This document shows positions 11,879-21,338 of a stretch of 64,000 nt of DNA, one piece after another (position 1 is the stretch's first letter; the number at the start of each line of letters is the position of its first letter). The DNA is from Cupriavidus basilensis OR16 (lineage in GTDB: Bacteria > Pseudomonadota > Gammaproteobacteria > Burkholderiales > Burkholderiaceae). The stretch lies in the NCBI RefSeq assembly GCF_000243095.1, contig NZ_AHJE01000042.1, positions 1 through 64,000 on the forward strand, in the 5' to 3' direction. The notes under the pieces are model-generated. The model searched no databases. It was given only the letters and a program-made list of their open reading frames with translations, and was not told where the DNA came from. The translations under genes and the position numbers were made by a program.

Positions 11879-12573
11879 ATGAGCTACATCCACTTCATCG
11901 GTGGTGAAAAGGCGGCGTCGGCAAATCGCTCGTCGCCCGCCTGCTAGCCCAGCATTTTATCGACCGGAGCATGCCGTTCCTGGGCTTCGACACCGACAAG
12001 TCGCACGGCGCCTTGCTGCGCTTCTATGCTGACTTTGCCGCGCCCGCCGTGCTGGACAAGCACGACAGCCTGGACCCCATTATCGAGCACGCCGTGGAAG
12101 ACCCGCAGCGGCGCATCCTGGTCGACCTCGCAGCCCAGACGCAGCATTCTCTCGCGCAGTGGCTAGAAGATGCCGATGTGCTCGCACTGGCCGAGGCGCA
12201 TGGCCTGACGCTCACCTGGTGGCACGTCATGGACGCGGGCCGCGATTCAGTCGACCTGCTGCGCCAGTGGCTCGACCAGTTCGGCGGCCGCATCAAGCTG
12301 GTGCTGGTCCTCAATGAAGTCCGCGGCGATCGCTTCGAGATCCTGGAAGCCTCGGGCGAACGCGCCCGCGCCCAAGCCCTGGGTGCCAGCGTGATGACGC
12401 TGCGCCACCTGCCCGATACGACGATGCAGAAAATCGACCAGCAAAGCACCAGCTTCTGGGCCGCGGTCAATCATCCGGACCGCGCCGCCACGGGGCTTGG
12501 CATGCTGGAGCGCCAGCGCGTCAAGGTCTGGCTGAACCGGGCCTATGGCGAGATGGCTACGCTGGCGTTGTGA
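11879..12573 (+). pseudogene. ParA/MinD-like P-loop ATPase, frameshifted in Walker A
   Basis: The ATG at 11879 opens MSYIHFIGGEK and then, in this frame, hits TAG at 11945. The next frame continues as GGVGKSLVARLLAQHF and runs to 12573. One missing G in the run at 11911-11912 explains it: adding one base restores a deviant Walker A (GGEKGGVGKS). The remainder has FLGFDTDKSHGALLRFY, ILVDLAAQT (Walker B-like) and LVLVLNEVRG, as in MobD/ParA-like proteins of about 230 aa. Apart from the missing base it looks intact, so either the sequence has an error or the gene was recently inactivated. Confidence 0.75.
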
Positions 12574-12594
12574 GTGGAATCGTACCGGGCCTGG

Positions 12595-13794
12595 CTAGGA
12601 TGCGCCCTGAATCCCCACCCCGGCAGCCTCGATCCCCGCGAGCGCCTGCTGCGTCAGCATCGGCTCGCCGTTCACCGCGCGGGCGATCAGGGCATCGGGC
12701 TGCGCGACCGGGATTCCCTGCGCCTGGTACCAGGCGTCATCGTAGTAGGTGTGGCTGTAACGATCGCCGCTATCGCACAGCAGGCTAACGATGGCCCCCT
12801 CCTCACCCGCAGCCGTCATCCGCTCGGCCAGGTACAGCACGCCGACGAAATTGGTGCCGGTCGAGCCGCCCACGCGGCGTCCGAAGCGCGCGGCCAGATA
12901 GCGCATCGCGCCAAAGGACAAGGCATCGGGCACCTTGAGCATCGCGTCGATACACGTCGGAATAAAGGAGCATTCGACGCGCGGGCGGCCGATGCCCTCG
13001 ATCCTCGATCCGACGTCCAGGCTCAGGCTGCGGTCCGGATGGCCCGCCAGCGTACTTTTGAAATAGTCGAAAAATACGGAGTTCTCCGGGTCGGCGCACA
13101 GAATACGGGTGCTATGCCGGCTGTAGGCTACATAGCGTCCCAATGTGGCGACGGTCCCGCCGGTACCTCCACTGGCGACGAGCCATGTCGGAACCGGATG
13201 TTCCTCGTCAGCCATCTGCTTGAAGATCGACTCGGCGATATTGTTGTTGGCGCGCCAGTCGGTAGCACGCTCCGCATACGTAAACTGGTCCATGAAATGG
13301 CCCCCGGCCTCCGCCGCGATACGGTGCGATTCCGTATAGATGGCCGACGGATTACCGACCAGGTGGCAACGCCCGCCATAGAACTCGATGGCCTCGATTT
13401 TTGCCCGTGAGGTGCCTGCTGGAATCACCGCCACAAAGGGCAAGCCGAGCAGCCTGGCAAAGTAGGCTTCGGAGATGGCCGTTGATCCGCTGGACGCCTC
13501 CACTACCGTGCTTTTCTCATTTAGCCAGCCATTGCAAAGCGCGTAGAGAAACAGCGATCTCGCCAGGCGGTGTTTCAGGCTGCCGGTCGGATGACTGGAT
13601 TCATCCTTGAAATAGAACTGGATGCGCGGATAGCCCGGCAGGTCCAGCGGAATCAGGTGCGTATCGGCGGAACGGTTGAAGTCGGCTTCGATCTTGCGAA
13701 TCGCTTCACGGGTCCAGGCAGAGCGTGGCATGGGAACCCTCACAGGAATGACGGCGCCGCGGCGCGTCAATTGGCGTTGCGAGATTTCGATCAT
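12595..13794 (-). CDS. PLP-dependent cysteine desulfhydrase/synthase family protein (Cds1-like)
   Basis: A 399-aa fold-type II PLP enzyme. The PLP lysine is Lys74 in the segment [14 protein letters not shown]. The substrate/phosphate loop is [15 protein letters not shown] and the Gly-rich phosphate clamp is [15 protein letters not shown]. Length and motifs fit the Cds1-type L-cysteine desulfhydrase group (cysteine to pyruvate, ammonia and sulfide) better than CysK/CysM. The specificity call rests on family resemblance. A GGAGG lies about 13 bases before this ATG; the GTG at 13809 is an alternative start. Confidence 0.8.
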   Translation of the reverse strand: MIEISQRQLTRRGAVIPVRVPMPRSAWTREAIRKIEADFNRSADTHLIPLDLPGYPRIQFYFKDESSHPTGSLKHRLARSLFLYALCNGWLNEKSTVVEASSGSTAISEAYFARLLGLPFVAVIPAGTSRAKIEAIEFYGGRCHLVGNPSAIYTESHRIAAEAGGHFMDQFTYAERATDWRANNNIAESIFKQMADEEHPVPTWLVASGGTGGTVATLGRYVAYSRHSTRILCADPENSVFFDYFKSTLAGHPDRSLSLDVGSRIEGIGRPRVECSFIPTCIDAMLKVPDALSFGAMRYLAARFGRRVGGSTGTNFVGVLYLAERMTAAGEEGAIVSLLCDSGDRYSHTYYDDAWYQAQGIPVAQPDALIARAVNGEPMLTQQALAGIEAAGVGIQGAS

Positions 13795-13975
13795 AGGCGA
13801 TGAAAGCACCTCCGCCTCACAGCTTGCCGTCGCAAACCGCGGGGCGAAACACGCAGAAGTCCCGGTAACCTGGAGCGCTTTGCGCGCCGCATCAGTATAT
13901 TGCTTGCGCCCGGAAATATCCTGAACAGTTTGATTGCGTTAGCATCGTGCGCACCATCGCTCCTCATGCCTCTCC

Positions 13976-14788
13976 ATGCGTGACTTCAAGCCAATGCTAT
14001 CGTGCCTGCTGGTTGCCCTGTTGGTTGCCTTGTGTGCCGCTTGCGCGCAAACAAGGCCAGTGCCCTCCAGCCGGCTCGCGTTTGACCCGGCGACGGTGGG
14101 AGCCCCCGGAAGCCATGCTCCCGCAGAGCTGTACCGGCCAGAGGGAGCCGGCCCGTTTCCGGCCATCGTCCTGCTGCACGGCTGCGACGGCGTCGGCCCG
14201 CACTACCGGACCTGGGCACGCCGGCTGACCACCTGGGGTTACGTGGTAATGCTGGTGGACAGCTTTGGTCCGCGCAATATCAAGATGGTATGCAACCGTG
14301 GCCGGGACGTGCCGCCCGAGCTGCGGGCGCAAGATGCGTTGGCCGCAGCCGACTATCTGCGCGCGCTGCCGGAAGTGCGGGCGAGCCGCATCGGCGTTAT
14401 CGGTTTCTCGCACGGCGGATGGACTGTGCTCAAGAGCGTGCTCAGCAGCGATGCCGGGGTCGAGGTCGCCCACCCCTTCACTGCCGCCGTGGCCTTCTAT
14501 CCCGGCTGCGAGACGCCTCGGTCCAGCTTGCTGACCGACACACTGATCCTGATCGGCGATGCCGATGATTGGACGCCCGTGGCGCGATGCGAGCGCTGGC
14601 GCGATACCGTGACGAGGCATGACCATACGGTCGATCTGATCGTGTACCACGGCGCCATGCACGGCTTTGACTCGGAGCGTCCACCACATGCCTATGCCGG
14701 GCACATGGTCGGCCAGGATTCCGCTGCGGCCAGGGAGGCCATCGCGCGGACGCGGGCCTTTTTCCAGGACCGCCTGGCAACGCCGTAG
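13976..14788 (+). CDS. Dienelactone-hydrolase-family lipoprotein
   Basis: A 270-aa alpha/beta hydrolase with a lipobox near residues 20-24 (LCAAC), so probably membrane-anchored in the periplasm. The catalytic triad is readable: Ser145 in GFSHGG, Asp195 (or Asp197/198) in GDADDW and His229 in YHGAMHGFD. HGCDGVGPHYRTWARRL carries the oxyanion-hole region. DLH-like proteins hydrolyse lactones or esters; the substrate is unknown. It is divergent from the Cds1-like gene. Confidence 0.82.
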   Translation: MRDFKPMLSCLLVALLVALCAACAQTRPVPSSRLAFDPATVGAPGSHAPAELYRPEGAGPFPAIVLLHGCDGVGPHYRTWARRLTTWGYVVMLVDSFGPRNIKMVCNRGRDVPPELRAQDALAAADYLRALPEVRASRIGVIGFSHGGWTVLKSVLSSDAGVEVAHPFTAAVAFYPGCETPRSSLLTDTLILIGDADDWTPVARCERWRDTVTRHDHTVDLIVYHGAMHGFDSERPPHAYAGHMVGQDSAAAREAIARTRAFFQDRLATP

Positions 14789-14854
14789 CAGCTTGCGGTC
14801 ACATGCTGGGGTCTGCCTCCGACACCCTGGACGGTCGCGCCATTGCGATGTTTG

Positions 14855-15400
14855 CTAGTTTTTCGAATGTCGAGCCGAACGCTGCGGCTCGGGCAACCAT
14901 GCGCGCAACGCTTGCCAGGCACTGAGCTTTTCCGAATACGGCAGCGTGTGCGCCGGACTGCTGGAAGGCAGCTTGAGGATCTGATGACGGTCACCATTCT
15001 GATGACGGTCACCATGCGCCTCGATCAGTTTCAATCCGATTCGTGCGGCTGTCCCACCATTGAACGCGATGGCCACTAGATTGGGCAGCGACTCGACCAA
15101 GCCAAGCAGATCGTTTCCAGCGTGACCGCGTATGTTGCTATCCAGGCTGCCTTCACGCCGCGCTTGCGCCACCACATCCCATAGGCCGACGTGGTGAGCT
15201 AGAAGCGTTCGCAGGCGCGCAGGATAGTCCATGCCTACCAGGTCTTCGCCGAGTATGTCCCCCAGCAACCGCCAGAACCGATTTTGCCGATTCGCATAGT
15301 ATTGGCCCTGGGCCAACGACGCCTCGCCGGGCAAGCTGCCGAGGATCAATACGCGTGTGCCGGCGTCGACAACCGGCGGGAAACACCGCTTCAGCGTCAT
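14855..15400 (-). CDS. DNA-deoxyinosine glycosylase (UDG family 6)
   Basis: A 181-aa protein of the hypoxanthine-DNA glycosylase branch of the uracil-DNA glycosylase superfamily, removing deaminated adenine from DNA. Landmarks are the N-terminal RVLILGSLPGEASL, QYYANRQNRFWRLLGDILG, GLWDVVAQARREGSLDSNI and LPSSSPAHT. A perfect GGAGGGTGAGGG precedes the ATG. An 18-bp tandem duplication (14981-15016) inserts GDRHQN twice just before the LKLPSSSPA motif, close to the DNA-binding region, so activity may be altered. Confidence 0.85.
   Translation of the reverse strand: MTLKRCFPPVVDAGTRVLILGSLPGEASLAQGQYYANRQNRFWRLLGDILGEDLVGMDYPARLRTLLAHHVGLWDVVAQARREGSLDSNIRGHAGNDLLGLVESLPNLVAIAFNGGTAARIGLKLIEAHGDRHQNGDRHQILKLPSSSPAHTLPYSEKLSAWQALRAWLPEPQRSARHSKN
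14981..15016. repeat. 18-bp tandem duplication in the glycosylase gene
   Basis: Two consecutive 18-bp units, CTGATGACGGTCACCATT (14981-14998) and the same with a final G (14999-15016). They keep the frame and add six residues per unit. Confidence 0.9.
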
Positions 15401-15600
15401 CCCTCACCCTCCACTACATTCCGTATCGCGGACGCAGCGCCTTCTGAGCATGCACGGCCTTGCCGCAGATCGGAGGGGGGAAAAACCGGAGGGGATGCGG
15501 GAGATGGAACTGGCATGGGTTGAGTGTACTTGACCGGGGGAGGACAGCGGCCTGCGCGGCTTATAGGCGTCAGCTTGCTGCCGGCGCCCGCCCTCCCCCG

Positions 15601-15628
15601 CTCCCTCTCCCACAGGTGGAAGAGGGAG
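15601..15628. terminator. Hairpin downstream of htpG
   Basis: CTCCCTCT (15601-15608) pairs with AGAGGGAG (15621-15628), just beyond the htpG stop (minus strand). It has no clear T-run. The sequence resembles the G/C-rich fold-backs scattered in these genomes; a similar one is at 45487-45517. Confidence 0.45.
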
Positions 15629-15642
15629 CCAACCGGCTACGC

Positions 15643-17565
15643 TTACGCCAGCAGCTTGTTGACGCGCTGCACGTAGATCGACGGATCCTCGAGCGTGCCG
15701 CCTTCGGCCAGCAGGGCCTGGTCGAACAGCACATGCACGCGGTCGCCGAAGGCGTCGTCCGTGGGACCGGCCTCCACCAGCGCGCGCAGCTTTTTCACCA
15801 GCGCGTGGTCGGGGTTCAGCTCCAGGATGGGCTGGGCGTCGGGCGCCTTCTGGCCGGCCTGCTTCAGCAGGCGTTGCAGGTAGCCGCTCATATCGCCTTC
15901 GTCCGAGACCAGGCAGGAGGCCGACTCGGTCAGGCGCAGCGTGACGCGCACGTCCTTGGCCTTGCCGTCGAGCACGGCCTTGGCTTGTTCCAGCACTGCC
16001 TTCCAGTCGCCTTCGGCCTTTTCCTGCTCGGCCTTCTCGTCGGCGTCGGCCAGCGCGCCAAGCTCCAGGTCGCCGCGCGCCACCGAGACCAGTTCCTTGC
16101 CATCGAACTCGCGCAGGAAGGACAGCATCCATTCGTCCACGCGGTCCGTCAGCAGCAGGACTTCGATGCCCTTCTTGCGGAACACTTCCAGGTGCGGGCT
16201 CGACTTGGCCGCGGCCCAGCTATCGGCCGTGACGTAGTAGATCTTGTCCTGGCCTTCCTTCATGCGGCCCACGTAGGCGGCCAGCGCGACGCTCTGCTCG
16301 GCACTGTCCTGATGGGTGGAAGCAAAGCGCACCAGCTTGGCGATGCGCTCCAGGTTGCCGGCGTCTTCGCCCAGGCCTTCCTTGAGCGCCTGGCCGAACT
16401 GTTGCCAGAAGGTGGTGTACTTGGCGCGTTCGGCTTCATCCTCGCTGTCGGCCAGCGTTTCCAGCATCGACAGCACGCGCTTGGTGCAGCCTTCGCGGAT
16501 GGCCTTCACGTCGCGGCTTTCCTGCAGCAGTTCGCGCGAGACGTTGAGCGGCAGGTCGGCGGAATCCACCACACCCTTGACGAAACGCAGGTAAGCCGGC
16601 AGCAGTTGCTCGGCATCGTCCATGATGAAGACGCGCTTCACGTAGAGCTTGAGGCCGGCCTTGTGGTTGCGGTCCCACATGTCGAATGGCGCGCGCGCCG
16701 GCACGTACAGCAGCTGGGTGTATTCGCTGCGGCCTTCGACCCGGTTATGGGTGTAGGCCAGCGGCGCTTCGTTGTCGTGCGCGATGTGCTGGTAGAACGC
16801 GGTGTACTGCTCTTCGGTGATATCCGACTTGGAGCGGGTCCACAGGGCGCTGGCCTGGTTGACGCTCTCCCACTCGCCGGTGTCCTTGTAGGCACTGGTC
16901 TCGGCATCCCAGACTTCCTTGGGCATGCGGATCGGCAGCGAGATGAGCGAGATGTGGTCGGAATACTTCTGGATGATGCCCTTGATCTTCCAGGCGGAGA
17001 GGAAATCGTCCTCGCCTTCGCGCAGGTGCAGCGTGATGGTGGAACCGCGCTCGGCGCGATCGATGGCATCGACGGTGAACTCGCCGTCGCCGGCGCTTTC
17101 CCAGCGCACGGCTTCGCTGGCGGGCAGGCCGGCGCGGCGCGTTTCCACGGTGACCTTGTCGGCCACGATGAACGCCGAGTAGAAGCCCACGCCGAACTGG
17201 CCGATCAGGGCAGCGTCCTTCTGCTGGTCGCCGGAGAGCTGCTGGAAGAATTCCTTGGTGCCCGAGCGGGCGATGGTGCCAAGGTTGCGGATCGCCTCGT
17301 CGCGGCTCATGCCGATGCCGTTGTCGGTGATCTTCAGCGTGCGGGCCTTGGCGTCGGCCTCGATGCGGATCGCCAGGTCGGCGTCGTTCTCGAGCAGGGC
17401 CGGGTTGGCAATCGCCTCGAAGCGCAGCTTGTCAGTGGCGTCGGAAGCATTCGAAACCAGCTCGCGCAGGAAAATTTCCTTGTTGCTGTACAGCGAATGG
17501 ATCATCAAATGCAGCAGTTGCTTCACTTCCGCCTGGAAGCTCATCGTCTCGTGCGGTGCGGTCAT
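15643..17565 (-). CDS. htpG: Molecular chaperone HtpG (Hsp90)
   Basis: A 640-aa bacterial Hsp90, the usual length. The N-terminal GHKL ATPase pocket is complete: Glu35 and Asn39 in [14 protein letters not shown], Asp81 in DNGIGM, and the FGVGFYSAF lid glycines. The middle domain has [20 protein letters not shown] sequence with the catalytic Arg, and a C-terminal dimerisation domain follows. It assists folding and remodelling in the cytoplasm and is normally heat-induced. GAGGAG precedes the ATG. No damage is seen. Confidence 0.97.
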   Translation of the reverse strand: MTAPHETMSFQAEVKQLLHLMIHSLYSNKEIFLRELVSNASDATDKLRFEAIANPALLENDADLAIRIEADAKARTLKITDNGIGMSRDEAIRNLGTIARSGTKEFFQQLSGDQQKDAALIGQFGVGFYSAFIVADKVTVETRRAGLPASEAVRWESAGDGEFTVDAIDRAERGSTITLHLREGEDDFLSAWKIKGIIQKYSDHISLISLPIRMPKEVWDAETSAYKDTGEWESVNQASALWTRSKSDITEEQYTAFYQHIAHDNEAPLAYTHNRVEGRSEYTQLLYVPARAPFDMWDRNHKAGLKLYVKRVFIMDDAEQLLPAYLRFVKGVVDSADLPLNVSRELLQESRDVKAIREGCTKRVLSMLETLADSEDEAERAKYTTFWQQFGQALKEGLGEDAGNLERIAKLVRFASTHQDSAEQSVALAAYVGRMKEGQDKIYYVTADSWAAAKSSPHLEVFRKKGIEVLLLTDRVDEWMLSFLREFDGKELVSVARGDLELGALADADEKAEQEKAEGDWKAVLEQAKAVLDGKAKDVRVTLRLTESASCLVSDEGDMSGYLQRLLKQAGQKAPDAQPILELNPDHALVKKLRALVEAGPTDDAFGDRVHVLFDQALLAEGGTLEDPSIYVQRVNKLLA

Positions 17566-17712
17566 GGTTCTCCTCTTAACAATCTTGGCTAACTTGGCTG
17601 ATTCGGGAATCTAGGCAATGTGGCGGGCCGGCGCCCGGGGGGCTGCAGGCCGGCGCCAGGCCGGTGACCCGAAACATAGGGGCATCCGGCCGGTTTTCAA
17701 GGCATGCCCCGG

Positions 17713-19112
17713 CTAGCGCCGCTCCAGCTGGCGCGCCAGGAAGGCCAGCATGGCGGGGTCCTGGCTGCTGGCCACATTGAAGCGCATCCAGCCGGACGGC
17801 ATCTGCGACGGCGAAAACAGGCTGCCGGGGGCAAACAGGTAGCCCTCCTCGTGCCCGGCGACGGCGATGGCGTTGGTGTCGCGCCCGGTGTCCGCCCACA
17901 GGTACATGCCCGCGTGCTGGCCCGGAAAGAGCGACAGGCCCATCCGCTCGATGGTGCGCCGCGTCTCGTCGCGGGCACGGTCGAGCCGGTTGCGCACGCG
18001 CTCCACGTGCTTGCGGTAATGGCCTTCGGTCAGCACCTTGTACAGCACGCGCTCGTTGATCTCCGGCGAGGCCAGGCCCGCCAGCAGCTTGCTGTCGGTC
18101 AGGCTGGCCACCAGCTCCGGATGGGCGGCGATAAAATCAGCAGGTCGTACTGCTCGGCGAGGCGCAGCAGCTGGAAGGCCTTGGCGGCCGAGAGCGAGGT
18201 GCCGGTGGGGTTGTGCAGCACCGAGTTGATCACCATCAGGCGTGGGCGGCGCGCCTGCAGGATGCGCTCCAGCGCCTCCAGGTCCGGGCCCTCGGCGGTG
18301 TAGGGCATGCCGATCAACTGCGCGCCCTGGGCCGCGAAGCGGCCAAACATGACGAACCACGCCGGGTCGCCCACCAGCACGGCGTCGCCCGCGCGCAGGT
18401 AGAGCCGGGCAATCAGGTCGAGCGCCTGGGTAATGCCGGAGGTGAGCACGATCTGCTCGGGGGTAGCGCCGATCTCCAGTTCGGCCAGGCGATTGCGCAG
18501 TTGCTGGCGCAGCGGCAAGAAGCCCTGCGGCGTGCCACTGGCGAGAAAGTGGCCGCCCGGCTGGCGGCCCAGCCCGCGCAACGCGCTAGCGATCAGGTCG
18601 CCGTCGAGCCAGTCGTTGGGCAGGAAGCCCATCCCGGGCGATTTATGCGGCTCGGTCGAGTGGAACATGCTGCGCAGCAGCCAGGTCACGTCGATGTTGC
18701 GCGCGCCGGTCGACACCGGGGCTACCGCCGCCACCTGCGGCGTGCGCTCGCGCACATAGAATCCCGAGCCACGGCGGGACTCGAGGTAGCCCAGCGCCAC
18801 CAGCCGCTCATAGGCCTCGACCACGGTGAAGCGCGAGATGCCCTTTTCCTGCGCGAGCTGGCGGATCGAGGGCATGCGCATGCCAGCGCGGAAAACCCGC
18901 TCGTCGATGCGCAGCCGCGCCCATTCGGTCAGCTGCTCCACCAGCGTCATCTGCGCCGAGGGCACCGGGTCGGGCATGCGCTCGGTGGGGGGCGGCATGA
19001 CCAGACGCAGCGAACGCACTCCCTCGCCAGCCTGGATAGCCGCGCCCTCCTGCTTGCCTGCCCCGGCTCCTTTATCCTTGAGCCCTGGCGCAACCGGTTC
19101 CCTGCTGTTCAT
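17713..19112 (-). pseudogene. MocR-type GntR/aminotransferase regulator with internal deletion
   Basis: From the ATG at 19112 (GGAGC upstream) about 324 residues read as a MocR regulator. A GntR winged helix (MPSIRQLAQEKGISRFTVVEAYERL, GSGFYVRER) is followed by the first half of a PLP aminotransferase fold (VLTSGITQALDLIARL, HNPTGTSLS, EQYDLLI). At about 18133-18140 the sequence jumps, in another frame, to FIAAHPELVASLTDSKLL and continues as a normal C-terminus to 17713. Roughly 40-50 residues, including the expected SFSK segment with the PLP-binding lysine, are absent. Even with read-through the protein could not bind PLP normally. The target operon is divergent from it. Confidence 0.85.
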
Positions 19113-19127
19113 GCCTTGCTCCCGCGA

Positions 19128-19171
19128 CTGTACTGAGAATGTTCTGCATAACTGTATCGGTACTGTACCGA
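19128..19171. promoter_or_regulatory. Putative MocR operator: three ACTGTA direct repeats and a palindrome
   Basis: In the 84-bp divergent region ACTGTACT (19128-19135), ACTGTATC (19151-19158) and ACTGTACC (19162-19169) are same-strand repeats, and TCGGTAC/GTACCGA form a 7-bp inverted repeat around one base (19157-19171). Direct repeats of this kind are typical MocR binding sites. The arrangement suggests control of both the regulator gene and the VOC operon. Confidence 0.6.
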
Positions 19172-19196
19172 CAACCTTGTCTACCATCAACACACA

Positions 19197-19880
19197 ATGA
19201 CGATAGCCCTCGACCATCTCGTGATCGCCGCCCCCACGCTTGACGCGGGGGCGCAGCATGTCGCCGACGCGTTGGGCGTCATGCCCCAGCCGGGCGGCGC
19301 CCACCCCGGCATGGGCACGCACAATCGCCTGCTCGGCCTGTTCGGCGGCATCTACCTGGAGGTGATCGCCATCGACCCCGAAGCACCCGCCCCTGCGCGG
19401 CCGCGCTGGTTTGGCCTGGACACCGAGGCGGTACAGGCCCGGTTGCGGCATGGGCCCTTCCTGATGCATTGGGTTGCCCGGGTGGAGCGGCCTACCGACC
19501 TGTCCCTGTGGCAGGCGCAGTACCCCACGCGCATCGCGCCGGTCATCCCGATGAGCCGTGGCGACCTGCGCTGGCGCATCACCGTGCCGGAGAACGGCAG
19601 CCTGCCCTCCTGGCCGGCCGACGATGCGCATGGCGCCGCGACTCCGGGTGACGGCGTCCTCCCCACGCTGATTCAATGGGATGTATCGACCCATCCATCA
19701 TCGCGGCTGCCCAACCAGGGGCTGGCGCTACGCGCCCTGCGCGCACGCCATCCGCACGCGGCCAGGCTGGCCGAGGCCACGCAATGGCTGGGCGGTTGTC
19801 CGCTCACCCTGGAGGCATCCACCCTCGCGGAACTGAGCGCCGAGATAGAAACACCCGACGGCGTGCGCACGCTGCGCTGA
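19197..19880 (+). CDS. VOC (glyoxalase-like) family protein
   Basis: A 227-aa protein starting MTIALDHLVIAAPTLDAGAQHV, with NRLLGLFGGIYLEVIAID and a second beta-alpha-beta unit, matching Glyoxalase_3-type vicinal-oxygen-chelate proteins. The metal-binding set appears to include His7 and Glu in YLEVIAID. The substrate is unknown. It is the first gene of a five-gene run (VOC, alaX, lysE, eamA, ridA) divergent from the MocR gene, suggesting amino-acid-derived metabolite handling. Confidence 0.8.
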   Translation: MTIALDHLVIAAPTLDAGAQHVADALGVMPQPGGAHPGMGTHNRLLGLFGGIYLEVIAIDPEAPAPARPRWFGLDTEAVQARLRHGPFLMHWVARVERPTDLSLWQAQYPTRIAPVIPMSRGDLRWRITVPENGSLPSWPADDAHGAATPGDGVLPTLIQWDVSTHPSSRLPNQGLALRALRARHPHAARLAEATQWLGGCPLTLEASTLAELSAEIETPDGVRTLR

Positions 19881-19951
19881 ACCGGGCGCCGCACGCCGCA
19901 AGGCACAAAGAACGCTGCAACCACAAGAACAACCGCCAAGGAGACCCTTTG

Positions 19952-20666
19952 ATGTCCGCCACCCGCAAACGCTTCGACGACGACGCCTATCTCGGCAGCT
20001 GCACCGCCACCGTGGTAGCCGTGCACGCTGACGGCATTGAGCTCGACCAGACCGTGTGCTACGCGCGCAGCGGCGGCCAGGCGGGAGATACCGGCACGCT
20101 CAAGCTGGCCAACGGCGCCACCATCGGACTGCTGGAAACCGTGTATGCCCCGGACCGCAGCCATATCCTGCACGTGCCGGCGCCGGGTGCGGCGCTGCCG
20201 GAGGCGGGCGACATCGTTGCCGTGACGATCGACTGGGAGCGCCGCCACCGGCTGATGCGGCTGCATACCTGCCTGCACCTGCTGGGCTCGCTGATCCCGG
20301 TGCCGGTGACCGGCTGCGGCATCTCGCCCGACTCGGCGCGCATCGACTTCGACCTGCCGGAATTACCCCCACAAGGCCGTGCTCACCGAGCAGCTCAATG
20401 CGCTGATCGGCGCCGACAGCCGCGTGCAGGTGGAGCGCATCACGTCCGAGCAACTCGCCGCGCAGCCCGAGCTGGTGCGCACGGTGGGCGCCGCGCCGCC
20501 CGCGGGCAGCGGCGTCATCCGCATCATCGACATCCCCGGCGTGGACCGCCAGCCTTGCGGCGGCACCCATGTGGCGGCCACCAGCGAGATCGGCGCCGTG
20601 CTGGTGACCAAGATCGAGAAGAAGAGCCGCACCAACCGGCGCGTGGTCGTGCAGTTCGCTGCGTGA
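19952..20666 (+). pseudogene. Alanyl-tRNA editing protein (AlaX), frameshifted
   Basis: Starting at the ATG at 19952 (AGGAGA upstream), the first 140 or so residues contain YARSGGQAGDTGTL and the zinc motif HTCLH (His105, His109). After the run of five C at 20366-20370 the frame is lost. The continuation, LTEQLNALIGADSRV to PCGGTHVAATSEIG, which holds the second zinc motif CGGTH, is in another frame and ends at 20666. Removing one C rejoins the two parts into a normal trans-editing protein that hydrolyses mischarged Ser/Gly-tRNA-Ala. It could be a sequencing error in the C run or a real lesion. Confidence 0.8.
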
Positions 20667-20683
20667 GAGGGGCAGGACGATAC

Positions 20684-21322
20684 ATGGATCCCGCTCTGCT
20701 CACCGGGCTGTCGGCCGCCCAGTTCGCCGCGCTGCTGTCGCTGATGGCAGTCGGCGCCTTCACGCCCGGCCCCAACACGACGATTGCCGCGGTCACGGGC
20801 GCCAACTTTGGCCTGCGCGCCACGCTGCCGCACTGCGTGGGCGTGGCGTTCGGCTTTGCCAGCATCCTGGCGCTGTGCGCGGCGGGCGTTGGCGCCCTGA
20901 TCCTGGCCAGCCCGGCGCTAGCGCTGCTGGTGCATGCCGCCGGCGTGCTCTACCTGCTGTGGCTGGCGCTCAAGCTGGCGCGCAGCACCGTGCTGTCGGA
21001 CAAGCAGGTGCCGCGCCCGCTGTCGGTGTGGCAATCGGCCGTGCTGCAGTACGCCAATATCAAGGCATGGATGCTGGCGCTGGCGACGGCCGCCTCATAT
21101 ATGGCCGGCGCCCAGTCGCCGGTGCATCGGGCCCTGCTGGTGTGCGTGGTGTTCGGCGCGTTTGGCTTTGTCAGCAATGGCGTGTACGGCGTGATCGGCG
21201 CCACGCTGCGGCAATGGCTGCAGGCGGGCCACCGCATCCGTTGGTTCAACCGCGCAATGGGCCTGGCGCTGGCGCTCACCGCGCTGTGGATCGCGCTGGC
21301 CGGCCGCCCCTCCCTGCACTAA
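20684..21322 (+). CDS. LysE-family amino-acid exporter
   Basis: A 212-aa integral membrane protein with about six helices and the LysE/RhtB signature near the N-terminus (GAFTPGPNTTIAAVTGANFGLRATLP). It probably exports an amino acid or related metabolite. It lies 17 bp after the alaX frame and 16 bp before the EamA gene, so it belongs to the same operon. Confidence 0.88.
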   Translation: MDPALLTGLSAAQFAALLSLMAVGAFTPGPNTTIAAVTGANFGLRATLPHCVGVAFGFASILALCAAGVGALILASPALALLVHAAGVLYLLWLALKLARSTVLSDKQVPRPLSVWQSAVLQYANIKAWMLALATAASYMAGAQSPVHRALLVCVVFGAFGFVSNGVYGVIGATLRQWLQAGHRIRWFNRAMGLALALTALWIALAGRPSLH

Positions 21323-21338
21323 ATCAAACGCAAACGAC

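Noticed and set aside
15460..17592. Plus-strand open frame of 710 codons antisense to htpG
   Set aside because: Low-complexity shadow of a clearly intact htpG; no recognisable domain.
19676..21322. A fusion of an AlaX N-terminus with a LysE-type exporter in one long frame
   Set aside because: The open frame crosses from AlaX into nonsense and then into LysE only because of the one-base shift at 20366-20370; each protein has its own start and the AlaX C-terminus is in another frame.
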